DNA of 59,769 bases, taken from NCBI GenBank assembly GCA_003244255.1, contig QHCD01000042.1, positions 1 through 59,769 on the forward strand, given 5' to 3'. This stretch comes from Pseudonocardiales bacterium. Its GTDB lineage: Bacteria; Actinomycetota; Actinomycetes; Mycobacteriales; QHCD01. Position numbers and translations under genes: made by a program. The notes under the pieces are model-generated. The model had not been told where the DNA came from, did no database searches, and was given only the letters and a program-made list of their open reading frames with translations. Positions 40,885 through 49,458 of this stretch are shown here, piece after piece; positions within the stretch are counted from its first letter, which is position 1, and each line of letters starts with the position of its first letter.

Positions 40885-42981
40885 TCAGCGGGCGAACCAG
40901 CGGTGCTCGCATTCGCCGGCCGTTCCGCGGAAGAAGATGTCGTCGCGGTGCGCACCCAGCGCCGCCACGTCGACGTCTGACGTCGCGGCGATTCCGAGCG
41001 GTTGCGGCGGCGTCCAGTCCACACCCGGCGCGTGCCGCATGTACTCGAGTGCTCCGCTGGTGTCGCGGACGTAGAGGTCCATCAGCAGCGCACCGCGCGC
41101 GACGACGGCCGGACCGCCGAGAGTCGTGTTGCCGTTCGTCAGCGGCACCCACGGCCACCAGGTCGAGCCGTCCCGCCAGCGGTGCGCGATCTTGCCCCCG
41201 GTGGTCTGCACGAAGACCTCGATGTGCCCGAACCACACGGCCACCGACGGGTCCGAGGTCGCCCGGCCGCCGAGCGGCAGCCACCCGGTCCACCCGCCGG
41301 CCACGGAGTAGGTCGTCAGGTAGATGTAGTTGTCGCACCCTCGGATGACCAGGTCGATGGACCCCGGGCCCGTCGACGCGACGGCTGGACCGCCGGCGAT
41401 GCAGATGCCGAAGTCCTGCTGGCCGGTCCAGCGGCCGCCGCCCTGCCAGAACTGGATCAGGTGACCGTTCTGACCACGCGCGAACGCGTGCACGTCGCCA
41501 GCGCCCCACGAGACCGCGGCTGGGTTTCCGGTGATGACGGTGTTGAAGGGCAGCTGCCATGTCGCTGACCACAGGCCGCCGGCGGCCGTGCGTATGAACA
41601 TCCGGTTGCTCAGGCCGCGGACCACGGTCGCGAGGGATGTGCCCGACGCCGACGCGGCACCCGGACCCAGCACCAGCGAGCCGCCGAGGTCGGTCGAGTT
41701 CAGCGGAAGTCCCGGCGGCGGCCCGTTCTGGGCGCCGGGCGCACCGACCGGACCGTCGACGGCGTCGCCGTCGATGTTGATCGAGGCGCCGCCGTAGGTG
41801 TGCACGCCGCCACCGCTGAACTGGTGCAACCGCCGGTGCGGGTTCCAGTAGGAGTCTGGGACGACCGGGTCGCCGTAGACGGTCTGGCTGCCGTTCCACC
41901 GCGCAATCCAGACGGCGTCGGGCCGGTGGAACGAGGCCACGTTGTAGTTGCTCACCAGATCGTGCATGTTGCTGCTGTAGAAGCCAGCGACGTAGCCCAG
42001 CGCGTGCAGCTCGGCGGTCCAGGCGCTGACGTAGGCGACGACGGCGGCATGGCAGGCGGCGCTGCCGTCGTACTGCTCGACGTCGAGGTAGACCGGGTTG
42101 CCCGCGCCCATGCCCAGGCCCTGCATGTCGAGCACGGCGCCGTAGGCGTTGTTGGTCGCGGCGGCGGCCGCGTCCGCGGGAGGGGTCGGCATCGGCTGGC
42201 CGACGCCGGAGCACGGTGCCTGGGGGCCGACGTAGATCGGGATGGTGGTGAAGCCGTAGCTGTGCACGGAGGTCATCCACGAGGTGCTGAGGTTCCCGTA
42301 GCCGCAGGCACGGTTGATCCCGCCGATGTAGACCCCGATGGTCCGGTACGGCGACGCCCGCCAGGCCGACATGGTGGCAGCCGACGGCGCGGCGCAGGTG
42401 TCGAAGCCCAGGCTCTGGGTGGTGAGCACGGCAGGGTCCGCCGTGGTCGGGGCGGCGGTGGACGTGGGGGCAGCCGGCATGGGTGTCGTCTTCGAGAGTG
42501 CCGACCCGCGGGCGAGGACGGCCTGCGCGGCCGCCTGGTCGGCACCGTAGCTGGCCGTGATGAGCGTCTGGTGCGTTGCCGAGATCGCCTGTACGACGCC
42601 ATCGGACGTCGGCTGCACATGCGTGGCCGCCTGTGCGTCGTTGGGTTCGATCAGCAGCGCTTCGGTGTGGCCGACCGCGTGCGCGGGGCACTGCTGGTCG
42701 GGCCCCGGGTGGCCGAGGTATACGGCGTGCACGTCGAACCGCACGCACGTCGACGGGTTGCGGGAGAGGTCATAGACCGGCCAGGAGGCCGGGACCGACG
42801 TCGAGTAGCCGTCGTAGCTGACGGTCTGCGTGGCCGGTGCCGGCGTCGCGGCCGGCGTCGGGGCCGCGATGGCGGCAGGCGCGACGGCAACGCCGACCGC
42901 GACGCTGAGGATCAGCGCACCGGAGGCGGTCGCGAGCGAGACCGCCGGTGCAGGGCGGAGGACAGGGGCGAGGCGGCGCAT
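40885..42981 (-). CDS. secreted DUF1906 glycoside-hydrolase-like protein with C-terminal beta-propeller
   Basis: A 698-residue exported protein. Signal peptide residues 1-40. A Pro/Thr/Ala-rich region follows to about 180. The DUF1906 (Rv2525c-like, glycosidase-fold) domain covers about 185-400, opening LGFDTCAAPSAATM and GVYIGGINRACG, with VYLDVEQYD carrying the likely catalytic acids and VWIARWNG. The last 260 residues hold repeats such as PAVVARGALLMDLYVR and SWGAGDVHAFARG, typical of lectin-like PLL/DUF346 propellers. It probably binds and perhaps cuts a surface glycan. Its gene is divergent from msrA. Confidence 0.85.
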   Translation of the reverse strand: MRRLAPVLRPAPAVSLATASGALILSVAVGVAVAPAAIAAPTPAATPAPATQTVSYDGYSTSVPASWPVYDLSRNPSTCVRFDVHAVYLGHPGPDQQCPAHAVGHTEALLIEPNDAQAATHVQPTSDGVVQAISATHQTLITASYGADQAAAQAVLARGSALSKTTPMPAAPTSTAAPTTADPAVLTTQSLGFDTCAAPSAATMSAWRASPYRTIGVYIGGINRACGYGNLSTSWMTSVHSYGFTTIPIYVGPQAPCSGVGQPMPTPPADAAAAATNNAYGAVLDMQGLGMGAGNPVYLDVEQYDGSAACHAAVVAYVSAWTAELHALGYVAGFYSSNMHDLVSNYNVASFHRPDAVWIARWNGSQTVYGDPVVPDSYWNPHRRLHQFSGGGVHTYGGASINIDGDAVDGPVGAPGAQNGPPPGLPLNSTDLGGSLVLGPGAASASGTSLATVVRGLSNRMFIRTAAGGLWSATWQLPFNTVITGNPAAVSWGAGDVHAFARGQNGHLIQFWQGGGRWTGQQDFGICIAGGPAVASTGPGSIDLVIRGCDNYIYLTTYSVAGGWTGWLPLGGRATSDPSVAVWFGHIEVFVQTTGGKIAHRWRDGSTWWPWVPLTNGNTTLGGPAVVARGALLMDLYVRDTSGALEYMRHAPGVDWTPPQPLGIAATSDVDVAALGAHRDDIFFRGTAGECEHRWFAR

Positions 42982-43202
42982 AGCTGATCTCCCGCAAGGC
43001 CACGGAGCATCCGTGGGACGCTTGTGATGGCAGTGACTGTTGTGGCTGGCGAGTTCTGTCTACGGCGTTGTCAAGCACCTTGTCGACGTGTCGCGTGCAA
43101 GTTCACCCACTTGGGCTACCGACGGTAACGGGCGATTACGATCGGTACGGCGACAGCGGCGCTCGCAGGCATCGACCGGCGCCGGGTGCGTACCGTGGCG
43201 AC
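42982..43202. promoter_or_regulatory. divergent promoter region
   Basis: For the minus-strand gene TTGACA (complement near 43073-43078) is a good -35 box, though the -10 is not clear. A short perfect hairpin CCACGGA-TGC-TCCGTGG lies just upstream of the CGGGAG ribosome binding site (about 42995-43015). On the msrA side the palindromic TACCGACGGTA is near 43116-43126. Confidence 0.35.
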
Positions 43203-43835
43203 ATGAGCCTGTTCCGCCGTTCCCACGACATCCCCTCGCCCGACCAGGCGCTGCCCGGGCGCGCCGAGCCGGTCGTGGTCACGCCCGAGCACGCGGTGTC
43301 CGGCCACCGGATCGTGCCGCCGTTCCCCGACGGGCTGCAGACCGCGTCGTTCGCGATGGGCTGCTTCTGGGGCGCGGAGAAGCTGTTCTGGTACGCCGGC
43401 GGGGTCTACTCGACGGCCGCGGGCTACGCCGGAGGATCCACGCCGAACCCGACCTACGAGGAGGTCTGCTCCGGGCGCACCGGGCACGCGGAAGCGGTGC
43501 TCGTCGTCTACGACCCGGGCGAGGTGTCCTACGACGATCTGCTCGCCGTGTTCTGGGAGAACCACGACCCGACCCAGGGTCTGCGCCAGGGCAACGACGT
43601 CGGAAGCCAGTACCGGTCGGCGATCTTCTACGTCGACGACGCCCAGCGGGAGGCGGCCGAGCGCAGCCGCGACGCCTACGGCAAGCGGCTGGCCAACGCC
43701 GGCTTCGCCTCGATCACCACCCAGATCGCACCGGCCGATCCGTTCTACTACGCCGAGGACTACCACCAGCAGTACCTGCACAAGGTGCCTGGCGGCTACT
43801 GCCCGGTGCACGCGACGGGCGTGACCTGCCGCTGA
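43203..43835 (+). CDS. msrA: peptide-methionine (S)-S-oxide reductase MsrA
   Basis: A 210-residue enzyme that reduces methionine S-sulfoxide in proteins using a Cys. The active site [11 protein letters not shown] has Cys54. [30 protein letters not shown] and [11 protein letters not shown] are all in place. The last cysteines, in [12 protein letters not shown], may serve in resolving the disulfide. The extra N-terminal 40 residues are typical of actinobacterial forms. It is followed 28 bases later by the Fpg gene, a plausible oxidative damage pair. Confidence 0.95.
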   Translation: MSLFRRSHDIPSPDQALPGRAEPVVVTPEHAVSGHRIVPPFPDGLQTASFAMGCFWGAEKLFWYAGGVYSTAAGYAGGSTPNPTYEEVCSGRTGHAEAVLVVYDPGEVSYDDLLAVFWENHDPTQGLRQGNDVGSQYRSAIFYVDDAQREAAERSRDAYGKRLANAGFASITTQIAPADPFYYAEDYHQQYLHKVPGGYCPVHATGVTCR

Positions 43836-43863
43836 TCGGTCCGGCTGCTGGCACACTTGATGC

Positions 43864-44718
43864 GTGCCAGAGTTGCCCGAGGTAGAAGCGCTGGCGGCGT
43901 TTCTGCGGGAGAACGCGGTCGGCCGGGTGGTGGCCAGGGTCGATCTGACGGCGATCAGCGCGCTGAAGACCTTCGACCCCGCGCCGTCGTCGCTGCAGGG
44001 CCTCGAGGTCACCGATGCCAGGAGGCGCGGGAAGTTCCTCGACGTCGACGTCTCCGGGCTGCACCTAGTGGTTCACCTCGCCCGTGGCGGCTGGCTGCAT
44101 TGGCGCGCCGCTCTGCCGCCGGCGCCACCGCGGCCGGGCAAGAACCCGCTCGCGCTGCGGGTCCGGCTCGACGACGACTCCGGCTTCGATCTCACCGAAC
44201 ACGGCACCAAGAAGGGTCTGGCGGTCTATGTCGTGCGCGACCGGCGGTCGGTGCGCGGCATCGCGCGACTCGGGCCGGATGCCCTGTCGCTCTCGCGCGA
44301 GGAGTTCGCCGCGATCCTGGGCGCGCAGCGGGGTCAGCTCAAGGGGACGCTGACCGAGCAGTCGCTGATCGCGGGGATCGGCAACGCCTACTCCGACGAG
44401 ATCCTGCACGCCGCCCGGCTCTCCCCGTTCAAGTCGGGCGGCCGGCTCTCCGACGAGGAACTCGCCAGGCTCTACGACGCCATGCGGGAGATCCTGCGAA
44501 GCGCCGTCGACCGATCGGTCGGACAGCAGGCGGCGACGCTGAAATCCGAGAAGCGATCGGGTCTGCGGGTGCACGCGCGCAACGGCCTGCCGTGCCCGGT
44601 GTGCGGCGACACCGTGCGCGAGGTGTCCTACGCGGATTCGTCGTTGCAGTACTGCCCGACCTGCCAGACCGGCGGCCAGCCGCTGGCCGACCGCCGGCTG
44701 TCCCGGCTGCTGAAGTAG
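43864..44718 (+). CDS. Fpg/Nei-family DNA glycosylase (Fpg-like)
   Basis: A 284-residue base-excision repair glycosylase. Start GTG gives MPELPEVEAL with catalytic Pro2 and Glu3. Lys in RRRGKFLDV is the beta-hairpin lysine. GIGNAYSDEILHAARLSPF is the helix-two-turn-helix; the zinc finger is CPVCGD with YCPTCQTGG. Members with SALKTFDP and SSLQYCPTCQ are a distinct actinobacterial branch, so which lesion is preferred cannot be told. It is the second such enzyme in the window. Confidence 0.93.
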   Translation: MPELPEVEALAAFLRENAVGRVVARVDLTAISALKTFDPAPSSLQGLEVTDARRRGKFLDVDVSGLHLVVHLARGGWLHWRAALPPAPPRPGKNPLALRVRLDDDSGFDLTEHGTKKGLAVYVVRDRRSVRGIARLGPDALSLSREEFAAILGAQRGQLKGTLTEQSLIAGIGNAYSDEILHAARLSPFKSGGRLSDEELARLYDAMREILRSAVDRSVGQQAATLKSEKRSGLRVHARNGLPCPVCGDTVREVSYADSSLQYCPTCQTGGQPLADRRLSRLLK

Positions 44719-44737
44719 GCCCGCGGACCCGGTGCGG

Positions 44738-46891
44738 TCAGCCGACCATCGCGTACCCGGGCCGCTGCTGCGCCATCGCGGTCTCCCCTTCAAGGACGGC
44801 TCCGCTCATGAGGTCGCTGTAGGCGGGATCGAGGTTTGGCAACCGCGCTGCCCGCACCAGGGCTGCGAAGCGAACCTTCGCGGTGTTAACGAGCGCAAGG
44901 GCTTGGCGAGCGGTGGTCGCAGTCCACCTGGACAACGCGGCCCGCAGGTTGCGGCGAGCGCTGCCAGTCAGCTGCCCTGCGATCAGCGGGTTGAGCCAGT
45001 ACATCTGGACCCCACCCACCGCGGCGGCCGAGGCGCTGCCGACGACCCGGACGCCGAACTTGGACAGACTGCGCCGCGCAATTCGCGCGGCCGCGGCCGG
45101 CGCGGCCTCGCCCGCGCCGACGCCGGAGACCACGCTGATGACGAACTCCCCGCCCTCGGCCAGCTGGAGGTTCAGCTTCGCGTCGTCGAGGCTGACCTGC
45201 TCGGGCAGGGTCGCGACGACGGCCTGGTCCAGGCTGGACTTGCGGAAGATCGCGACGAGGGCACCGGTGTTGTTGGCGAGGCCCCGCAGCAGCCGCGCGT
45301 CCTCGGTCGTCGACGTTGGCGGCGCGCCGAGCACGGCGCCGTCGTAGCCGAGCTGCGCGTTGAGTACGCGGCCGGCAAGGGCACCGTTCTGCATCGCCGC
45401 GTACAGGGCGCGGACGGCAGAACCGCTGTCGACGACCGGCTGCGGGTAGCCGCTGCGACTCGGCAGTGCCGGATCGATGGCTCGGTTGATCGACTCGATG
45501 TACTGCACGAGCACGCCGGTCAGCGCCGGCGCCAGAGCACTGCCGATGGAGTTCGGATAGCGCCCGGCGGCCTGGATGATCGAACCCGCAGTTTGCGCGG
45601 CCGCGGCGTCGCGGGCCGAGATCGCGAGCGTGACGGCGCCGCCGAACGCGGCTCCGCCGTCGGGCCAGAGGTGCCTGGTGAGCGTATCGACCATGCCCGG
45701 CCGGCCGAGCAGAGCCAGCGTCGCCGCGCGGTTGGTGGCGACCGCACGCATCGCTCCTACACCCTGAACGTCATCGGCGACCGGCAGGTGATCTAGCTGA
45801 GCCAGGATCGGCGCTGCCAGCGCGTCGGCCTGCGCGCCGTAGCGGCCGTGCTGGAGCACGCGGTCGAGCCCGGTCAGGATTGGGACGGCGTCCGGGTGCT
45901 CGGCGGCGTCGTCCAGACCCCTCGTAAGCGAGGAGATCCAGGCCGGGGGCAGGCCGGGGCGGGTGCGGGTGGCCGCCCCCAGCGCCGTGCCGAGCATGGC
46001 CAGGACCCGGCCGCCCTCCGCGTACTCGAACGCCGCGTTGACCGACGGGCGCGGCCCGATCGCCGGCGGCAGGCTGGCGAGCAGGGCGCGTATCGAGTCC
46101 GGACCGAGGCGCGTCATCAGCGCAAGCCCGAAGGCGGGTTCGGGCAACCAGGCTGCGTAACCCGCCAGTACCCGGCGCAGCTCGTCCGGTTGGGCGCCGC
46201 GGCCGATCTGGGCCTGCACCGCCGTCGCGGCGGCGGCCACGCGCGAAGCGACGATCGGAGCTCCCCACATCGGCAGGGCCTGGGCGAGCATCGCGCTGAC
46301 CGTGTCGGTGCCTGCGGGGTGCGTGGTGGTGAGGCCGAGGGCGGTAGTCGCCTGCCGCAGCGCGCCCGCCGCTCGCGCTGCGGCCATACCGACGTCGGCG
46401 TCGATCCAGCCGCGCCGGCCGGTGAGGACCGCCGTCTGCTGGCTGCAGCGCGCCATGACGGTCCGGCGCGCGGCCACGACCTCGGCCGGCTCGCTGGTGC
46501 CGGCCGGATCGGCGCTGCCGGCCGGATCGGCAGTGTCGATCGTCTTGACGGCGGCGTCGCGTTCACCGACCGCTGCGGCGTAGGACCGGCGCAGTCCGTC
46601 GACGGCGGAGCGCGCCATGTCCAGGCTCGTCGCATAGCCGGCGAGTGCACCCGCCGCTGCCTGCAGCCGGGAGTCTCCGATCCCGGCCAGGTGGGCGATC
46701 TTGCCGACCTCGGCGATGGCGGCGTCGCCGTCGGCGCTGCGCCAGGTCGGCGCGGCAGCGACGCACCGGCAGGTGAGAGCGGTCTGCACGTCGGCGAGCG
46801 AGGCCGCGGCCGTCCCGATAGCGGTGGCTGTGGCACGCACCTCGTCTGGATCGTCTGGCGGATAAGGAAACAGCGCCGCCGGGCTGGTCAT
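44738..46891 (-). CDS. large DUF6571-like putative ESX-type secreted protein
   Basis: A 717-residue, almost entirely helical, Ala-rich protein. The N-terminal 110 residues look like a WXG100/LXG-type helical hairpin: ASLADVQTAL, then APTWRSADGDAAIAEV in the turn (W-x-S-x-x-G in place of W-x-G), then YATSLDMARSAVDGL. The middle has no motif I know; near 580-600 there is a short Gly/Ala-rich hydrophobic region. No classical signal peptide exists. Size and layout match actinobacterial DUF6571 proteins. The small WXG100-like gene lies six bases upstream. Function (effector, structural or toxin) is not evident. Confidence 0.6.
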   Translation of the reverse strand: MTSPAALFPYPPDDPDEVRATATAIGTAAASLADVQTALTCRCVAAAPTWRSADGDAAIAEVGKIAHLAGIGDSRLQAAAGALAGYATSLDMARSAVDGLRRSYAAAVGERDAAVKTIDTADPAGSADPAGTSEPAEVVAARRTVMARCSQQTAVLTGRRGWIDADVGMAAARAAGALRQATTALGLTTTHPAGTDTVSAMLAQALPMWGAPIVASRVAAAATAVQAQIGRGAQPDELRRVLAGYAAWLPEPAFGLALMTRLGPDSIRALLASLPPAIGPRPSVNAAFEYAEGGRVLAMLGTALGAATRTRPGLPPAWISSLTRGLDDAAEHPDAVPILTGLDRVLQHGRYGAQADALAAPILAQLDHLPVADDVQGVGAMRAVATNRAATLALLGRPGMVDTLTRHLWPDGGAAFGGAVTLAISARDAAAAQTAGSIIQAAGRYPNSIGSALAPALTGVLVQYIESINRAIDPALPSRSGYPQPVVDSGSAVRALYAAMQNGALAGRVLNAQLGYDGAVLGAPPTSTTEDARLLRGLANNTGALVAIFRKSSLDQAVVATLPEQVSLDDAKLNLQLAEGGEFVISVVSGVGAGEAAPAAAARIARRSLSKFGVRVVGSASAAAVGGVQMYWLNPLIAGQLTGSARRNLRAALSRWTATTARQALALVNTAKVRFAALVRAARLPNLDPAYSDLMSGAVLEGETAMAQQRPGYAMVG

Positions 46892-46897
46892 GCCCGC

Positions 46898-47200
46898 TCA
46901 GGCCCCGACATGGGCGGCGCCCGATACCGCGCGTGTCACGGTTGCCTCCTGCCGGCTCCACGCCGCGGCCGCCGTCCCGATGGCGCGGGCGGAGGCTTCG
47001 ACGTCGGCGCCGAGCACGGCCAGCACCCGGGACCACACCTGGCGGACGTCGGTGAGCGCGGGGCCGACCGGTGTGGTGCCGGATAGGTCCGGCAGGCCGG
47101 CGACGCACCCGTGCGCCACGGACACCACGCCGACCTGCCCGAGGAGCTGGCCGCCGAATGCAGCGATCTCCTCTGGCTGGAGCGCAATAGGCTGCGTCAC
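46898..47200 (-). CDS. WXG100-like small protein
   Basis: A 100-residue helical protein directly upstream of the large protein. It has the size of ESX/WXG100 proteins and a C-terminal helix with AAAWSRQEATVTRAV; a VWSRVL segment precedes it, but a strict W-x-G turn is not present (GCVAGLPDLSG lies where the turn would be). It probably forms a heterodimer with the N-terminal helices of its neighbour as a type VII secretion pair. No EccC or other secretion component is in the window. Confidence 0.55.
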   Translation of the reverse strand: MTQPIALQPEEIAAFGGQLLGQVGVVSVAHGCVAGLPDLSGTTPVGPALTDVRQVWSRVLAVLGADVEASARAIGTAAAAWSRQEATVTRAVSGAAHVGA

Positions 47201-47338
47201 CCGGATCCCCCCGCTCGCGCGCCGTCACCGCAAGTCGCGGCACAAATGCAGGCTAATCTCGGTGGCCCGTACTCTGGCGGCGTTGTCCACAGCCACCGCT
47301 GTCGCTGCGGGAGCGTGGTGGCGGTGGCCGTGTGAGGA

Positions 47339-47848
47339 TCAGGCGGCGGCCGCGTGAGCTGCTTCGTGCTCCAGCAGCCAGCGCTTGACCGGCAGTCCCC
47401 AGTAGTAGCCACCGAGTAGGCCGTCGGTGCGCACCACCCGGTGGCACGGGACGATCGGCGCGATCAGGTTGCGCGCGCAGGCGGATGCGGCCGCACGGAC
47501 CGCTGCCGGGCGCCCGGCGCGGGTCGCGAGCTGCGTGTAGCTGACCGACTCGCCGGCGGGAATCTCCCGCAGCGCGGTCCATGCGGCCTGCATGAATGCG
47601 CCTCCGTGCTGGCGTGCCGGCAGCGCGTCCAGAGCCGTCAGGTCGCCGCGCAGGTAGGCCCCAACGGCTCTGGTGATCGGACCGAGGTCGGGCCGATGCC
47701 GCAGGTATGCGCCGGCGAGCGGGTGCGCAAGTCGCTGCTGCAGAAGGCTTGCGTCGTCGGAGAATCCGGCGGCGACGACGACGTCGTCGTCAACGACAAG
47801 CGTCAGCGGTCCGGCCGGGGTGGCCACGGTAGACCAGTCGAGTGTCAT
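47339..47848 (-). CDS. ogt: methylated-DNA--protein-cysteine methyltransferase
   Basis: A 169-residue suicide repair protein that removes alkyl groups from O6 of guanine. The acceptor Cys is in the hallmark IVPCHRVV, followed by GLLGGYYWGLPVKRWLL; the DNA-binding helix-turn-helix includes VSYTQLATRAGRPAAVRAA. ATG 47848 overlaps the stop of the Ada-AlkA gene by four bases and is the right start. The pair has the same order as Rv1317c-Rv1316c of Mycobacterium tuberculosis. Confidence 0.95.
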   Translation of the reverse strand: MTLDWSTVATPAGPLTLVVDDDVVVAAGFSDDASLLQQRLAHPLAGAYLRHRPDLGPITRAVGAYLRGDLTALDALPARQHGGAFMQAAWTALREIPAGESVSYTQLATRAGRPAAVRAAASACARNLIAPIVPCHRVVRTDGLLGGYYWGLPVKRWLLEHEAAHAAAA

Positions 47849-49302
47849 CGGGAACCTTTCGTTGTCGGGTGGGTCCAGAGGTGCTGGGCGGCGTAGGAGC
47901 GCCACGGCCGCCAGCGCAGCGAGTACTCGGCCAGGCCGGCGGCGTCGTCGGGACCGCCGAGTGCCTTGCTCGCCCGCAGCAGACCGAGATCGCTCGCCGG
48001 AAAGGCGTCGGGATCACCGAGTGCGCGCATCGCGACATACGACGCCGTCCAGGGACCGAACCCTGGAAGTGCGAGCAGCGCCCGTTCGGTCGCGGCCCGG
48101 TCCGCGCCGCGATCGAGCGACAGGCCGTCGTCGGCCACGGCCGTCGCGAGGGCGCGCAGCGTCTTGATCCGCGCCCTCGTCAGGCCGATGTCGGAGAGGT
48201 CGGCGTCGGCAATCGTTTGTGCGGCGGGGAAATGGTGCGTCACGACGCTCGTCGGTCGGTCCAGCGGTTTGCCGAGCTTCTCGACCAGCCGTGCTGCGAG
48301 CGTCCGGGCACCGCCGACGGTGACCTGCTGGCCCAGCACGGCGCGGCACGCGAGTTCGAAGCCGTCGATGCTCCCAGGTACGCGCAGTCCGGGACGGGCA
48401 GCGACGAGTCTCCGTAGCATCGCGTCGGCGGCCAGCGCATCATCGACGGCGTTCGGGTCGGCGTCGAGATCGGCGAGTTGTCGACAGGATGCGACCGCGA
48501 CGGCGACATCGCGCATGTCGTCGATGACCAGGCGCATCACCATGTGGTCCTCGCCCGGCTCCAAGTCCATGGTGCCTGTAGTGTGCGGGAGCTGGATGCT
48601 GCGCCGGTACGTCGTCGTCGTGACCTCCTCGAGGCCGCGAATTGCCCTGGCCCGTAGCCAATTCAGCAGACTGACGGCGTCGTACGGCGGCCGGAACGCC
48701 AGCCGCACGACAACCGCGCCGGTACCGGGCACGTCGTCGCGACGCCGCCGGGTGCGCAGCGCTGTCGGGGTCGTACCGAACGCCTGGCGGATGCTGTCGT
48801 TGAACTGGCGGATGCTGGAATAGCCTGCGCAGAAGGCGATATCGGACAGCTGCATCGACGTCGACTCGACGAGCAGGCGAGCGGTCTGCGCGCGGCGGGT
48901 TCGAGCGAGCGCGAGAGGTCCGGCACCGACCTCGGCCAGGAGCAGCCGGTGCAGGTGCCGCTCGCTGACCGCGAGACGGGTGGCGAGACCGTGGACGCCG
49001 TCGCTGTCGGCGATCCCCGAGGCGATGAGTCGCAGTGCGCGCCCGGCGATGTCGGAGCGTGCATCCCAATCGCGCGATCCGGGTGCCGCTTGTGGCCGGC
49101 AGCGCTTGCAGGCACGGAAGCCGGCGGCCTGCGCAGCCGCCGCGACGGCGTAGAACCGGACGTTCTCCCGCTTCGGCGTCTGCGCCGGACAGCTGGGGCG
49201 GCAATATATCCCGGTGGTACGGACCGCCGTCACGAACCGTCCGTCGAACCTGCGGTCACGACTGCGCACCGCCCGGTAACACTGGTCGAAGTCTTCGATC
49301 AC
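47845..49302 (-). CDS. Ada-AlkA fusion: methylphosphotriester sensor/regulator and DNA glycosylase
   Basis: A 485-residue three-part protein. Residues 1-75 form the Ada zinc domain with Cys34, Cys38, Cys65 and Cys68; one Cys takes methyl groups from phosphotriesters. Residues 80-185 are an AraC-type helix-turn-helix (FCAGYSSIRQFNDSIRQAFG). Residues 195-480 are AlkA: LAFRPPYDAVSLLNWL, ACRAVLGQQVTVGGARTLA, the helix-hairpin-helix LPGFGPWTASYVAMRALGDPD and the catalytic Asp in PASDLGL. Methylation probably switches on its own operon including ogt. Excises alkylated bases such as 3-methyladenine. Confidence 0.93.
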   Translation of the reverse strand: MIEDFDQCYRAVRSRDRRFDGRFVTAVRTTGIYCRPSCPAQTPKRENVRFYAVAAAAQAAGFRACKRCRPQAAPGSRDWDARSDIAGRALRLIASGIADSDGVHGLATRLAVSERHLHRLLLAEVGAGPLALARTRRAQTARLLVESTSMQLSDIAFCAGYSSIRQFNDSIRQAFGTTPTALRTRRRRDDVPGTGAVVVRLAFRPPYDAVSLLNWLRARAIRGLEEVTTTTYRRSIQLPHTTGTMDLEPGEDHMVMRLVIDDMRDVAVAVASCRQLADLDADPNAVDDALAADAMLRRLVAARPGLRVPGSIDGFELACRAVLGQQVTVGGARTLAARLVEKLGKPLDRPTSVVTHHFPAAQTIADADLSDIGLTRARIKTLRALATAVADDGLSLDRGADRAATERALLALPGFGPWTASYVAMRALGDPDAFPASDLGLLRASKALGGPDDAAGLAEYSLRWRPWRSYAAQHLWTHPTTKGSR

Positions 49303-49396
49303 GCTTCGAGTCTGACACCGCCCGGGCCACCACCACTAGCGGTTTTCAGACAGCACCGCTGGAGGCTCGACAGCAAGTTTCGTAGCGCCGGCGCGT

Positions 49397-49458
49397 GTTG
49401 ATCATGCGCTTCTGGGACGCTCGGACGGCGTGTCGCGTCCCGAAACCGCATGATCAAC
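49397..49458 (-). repeat. 62-bp palindromic element, copy 2 (inverted, forms a gene 3' end)
   Basis: Perfect 11-bp ends GTTGATCATGC (49397-49407) and GCATGATCAAC (49448-49458). The interior matches the complement of 32730-32791, for example the CGGGACGCGACACGCCG core. The last 18 codons and stop of the MFS gene lie inside it. Confidence 0.85.
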
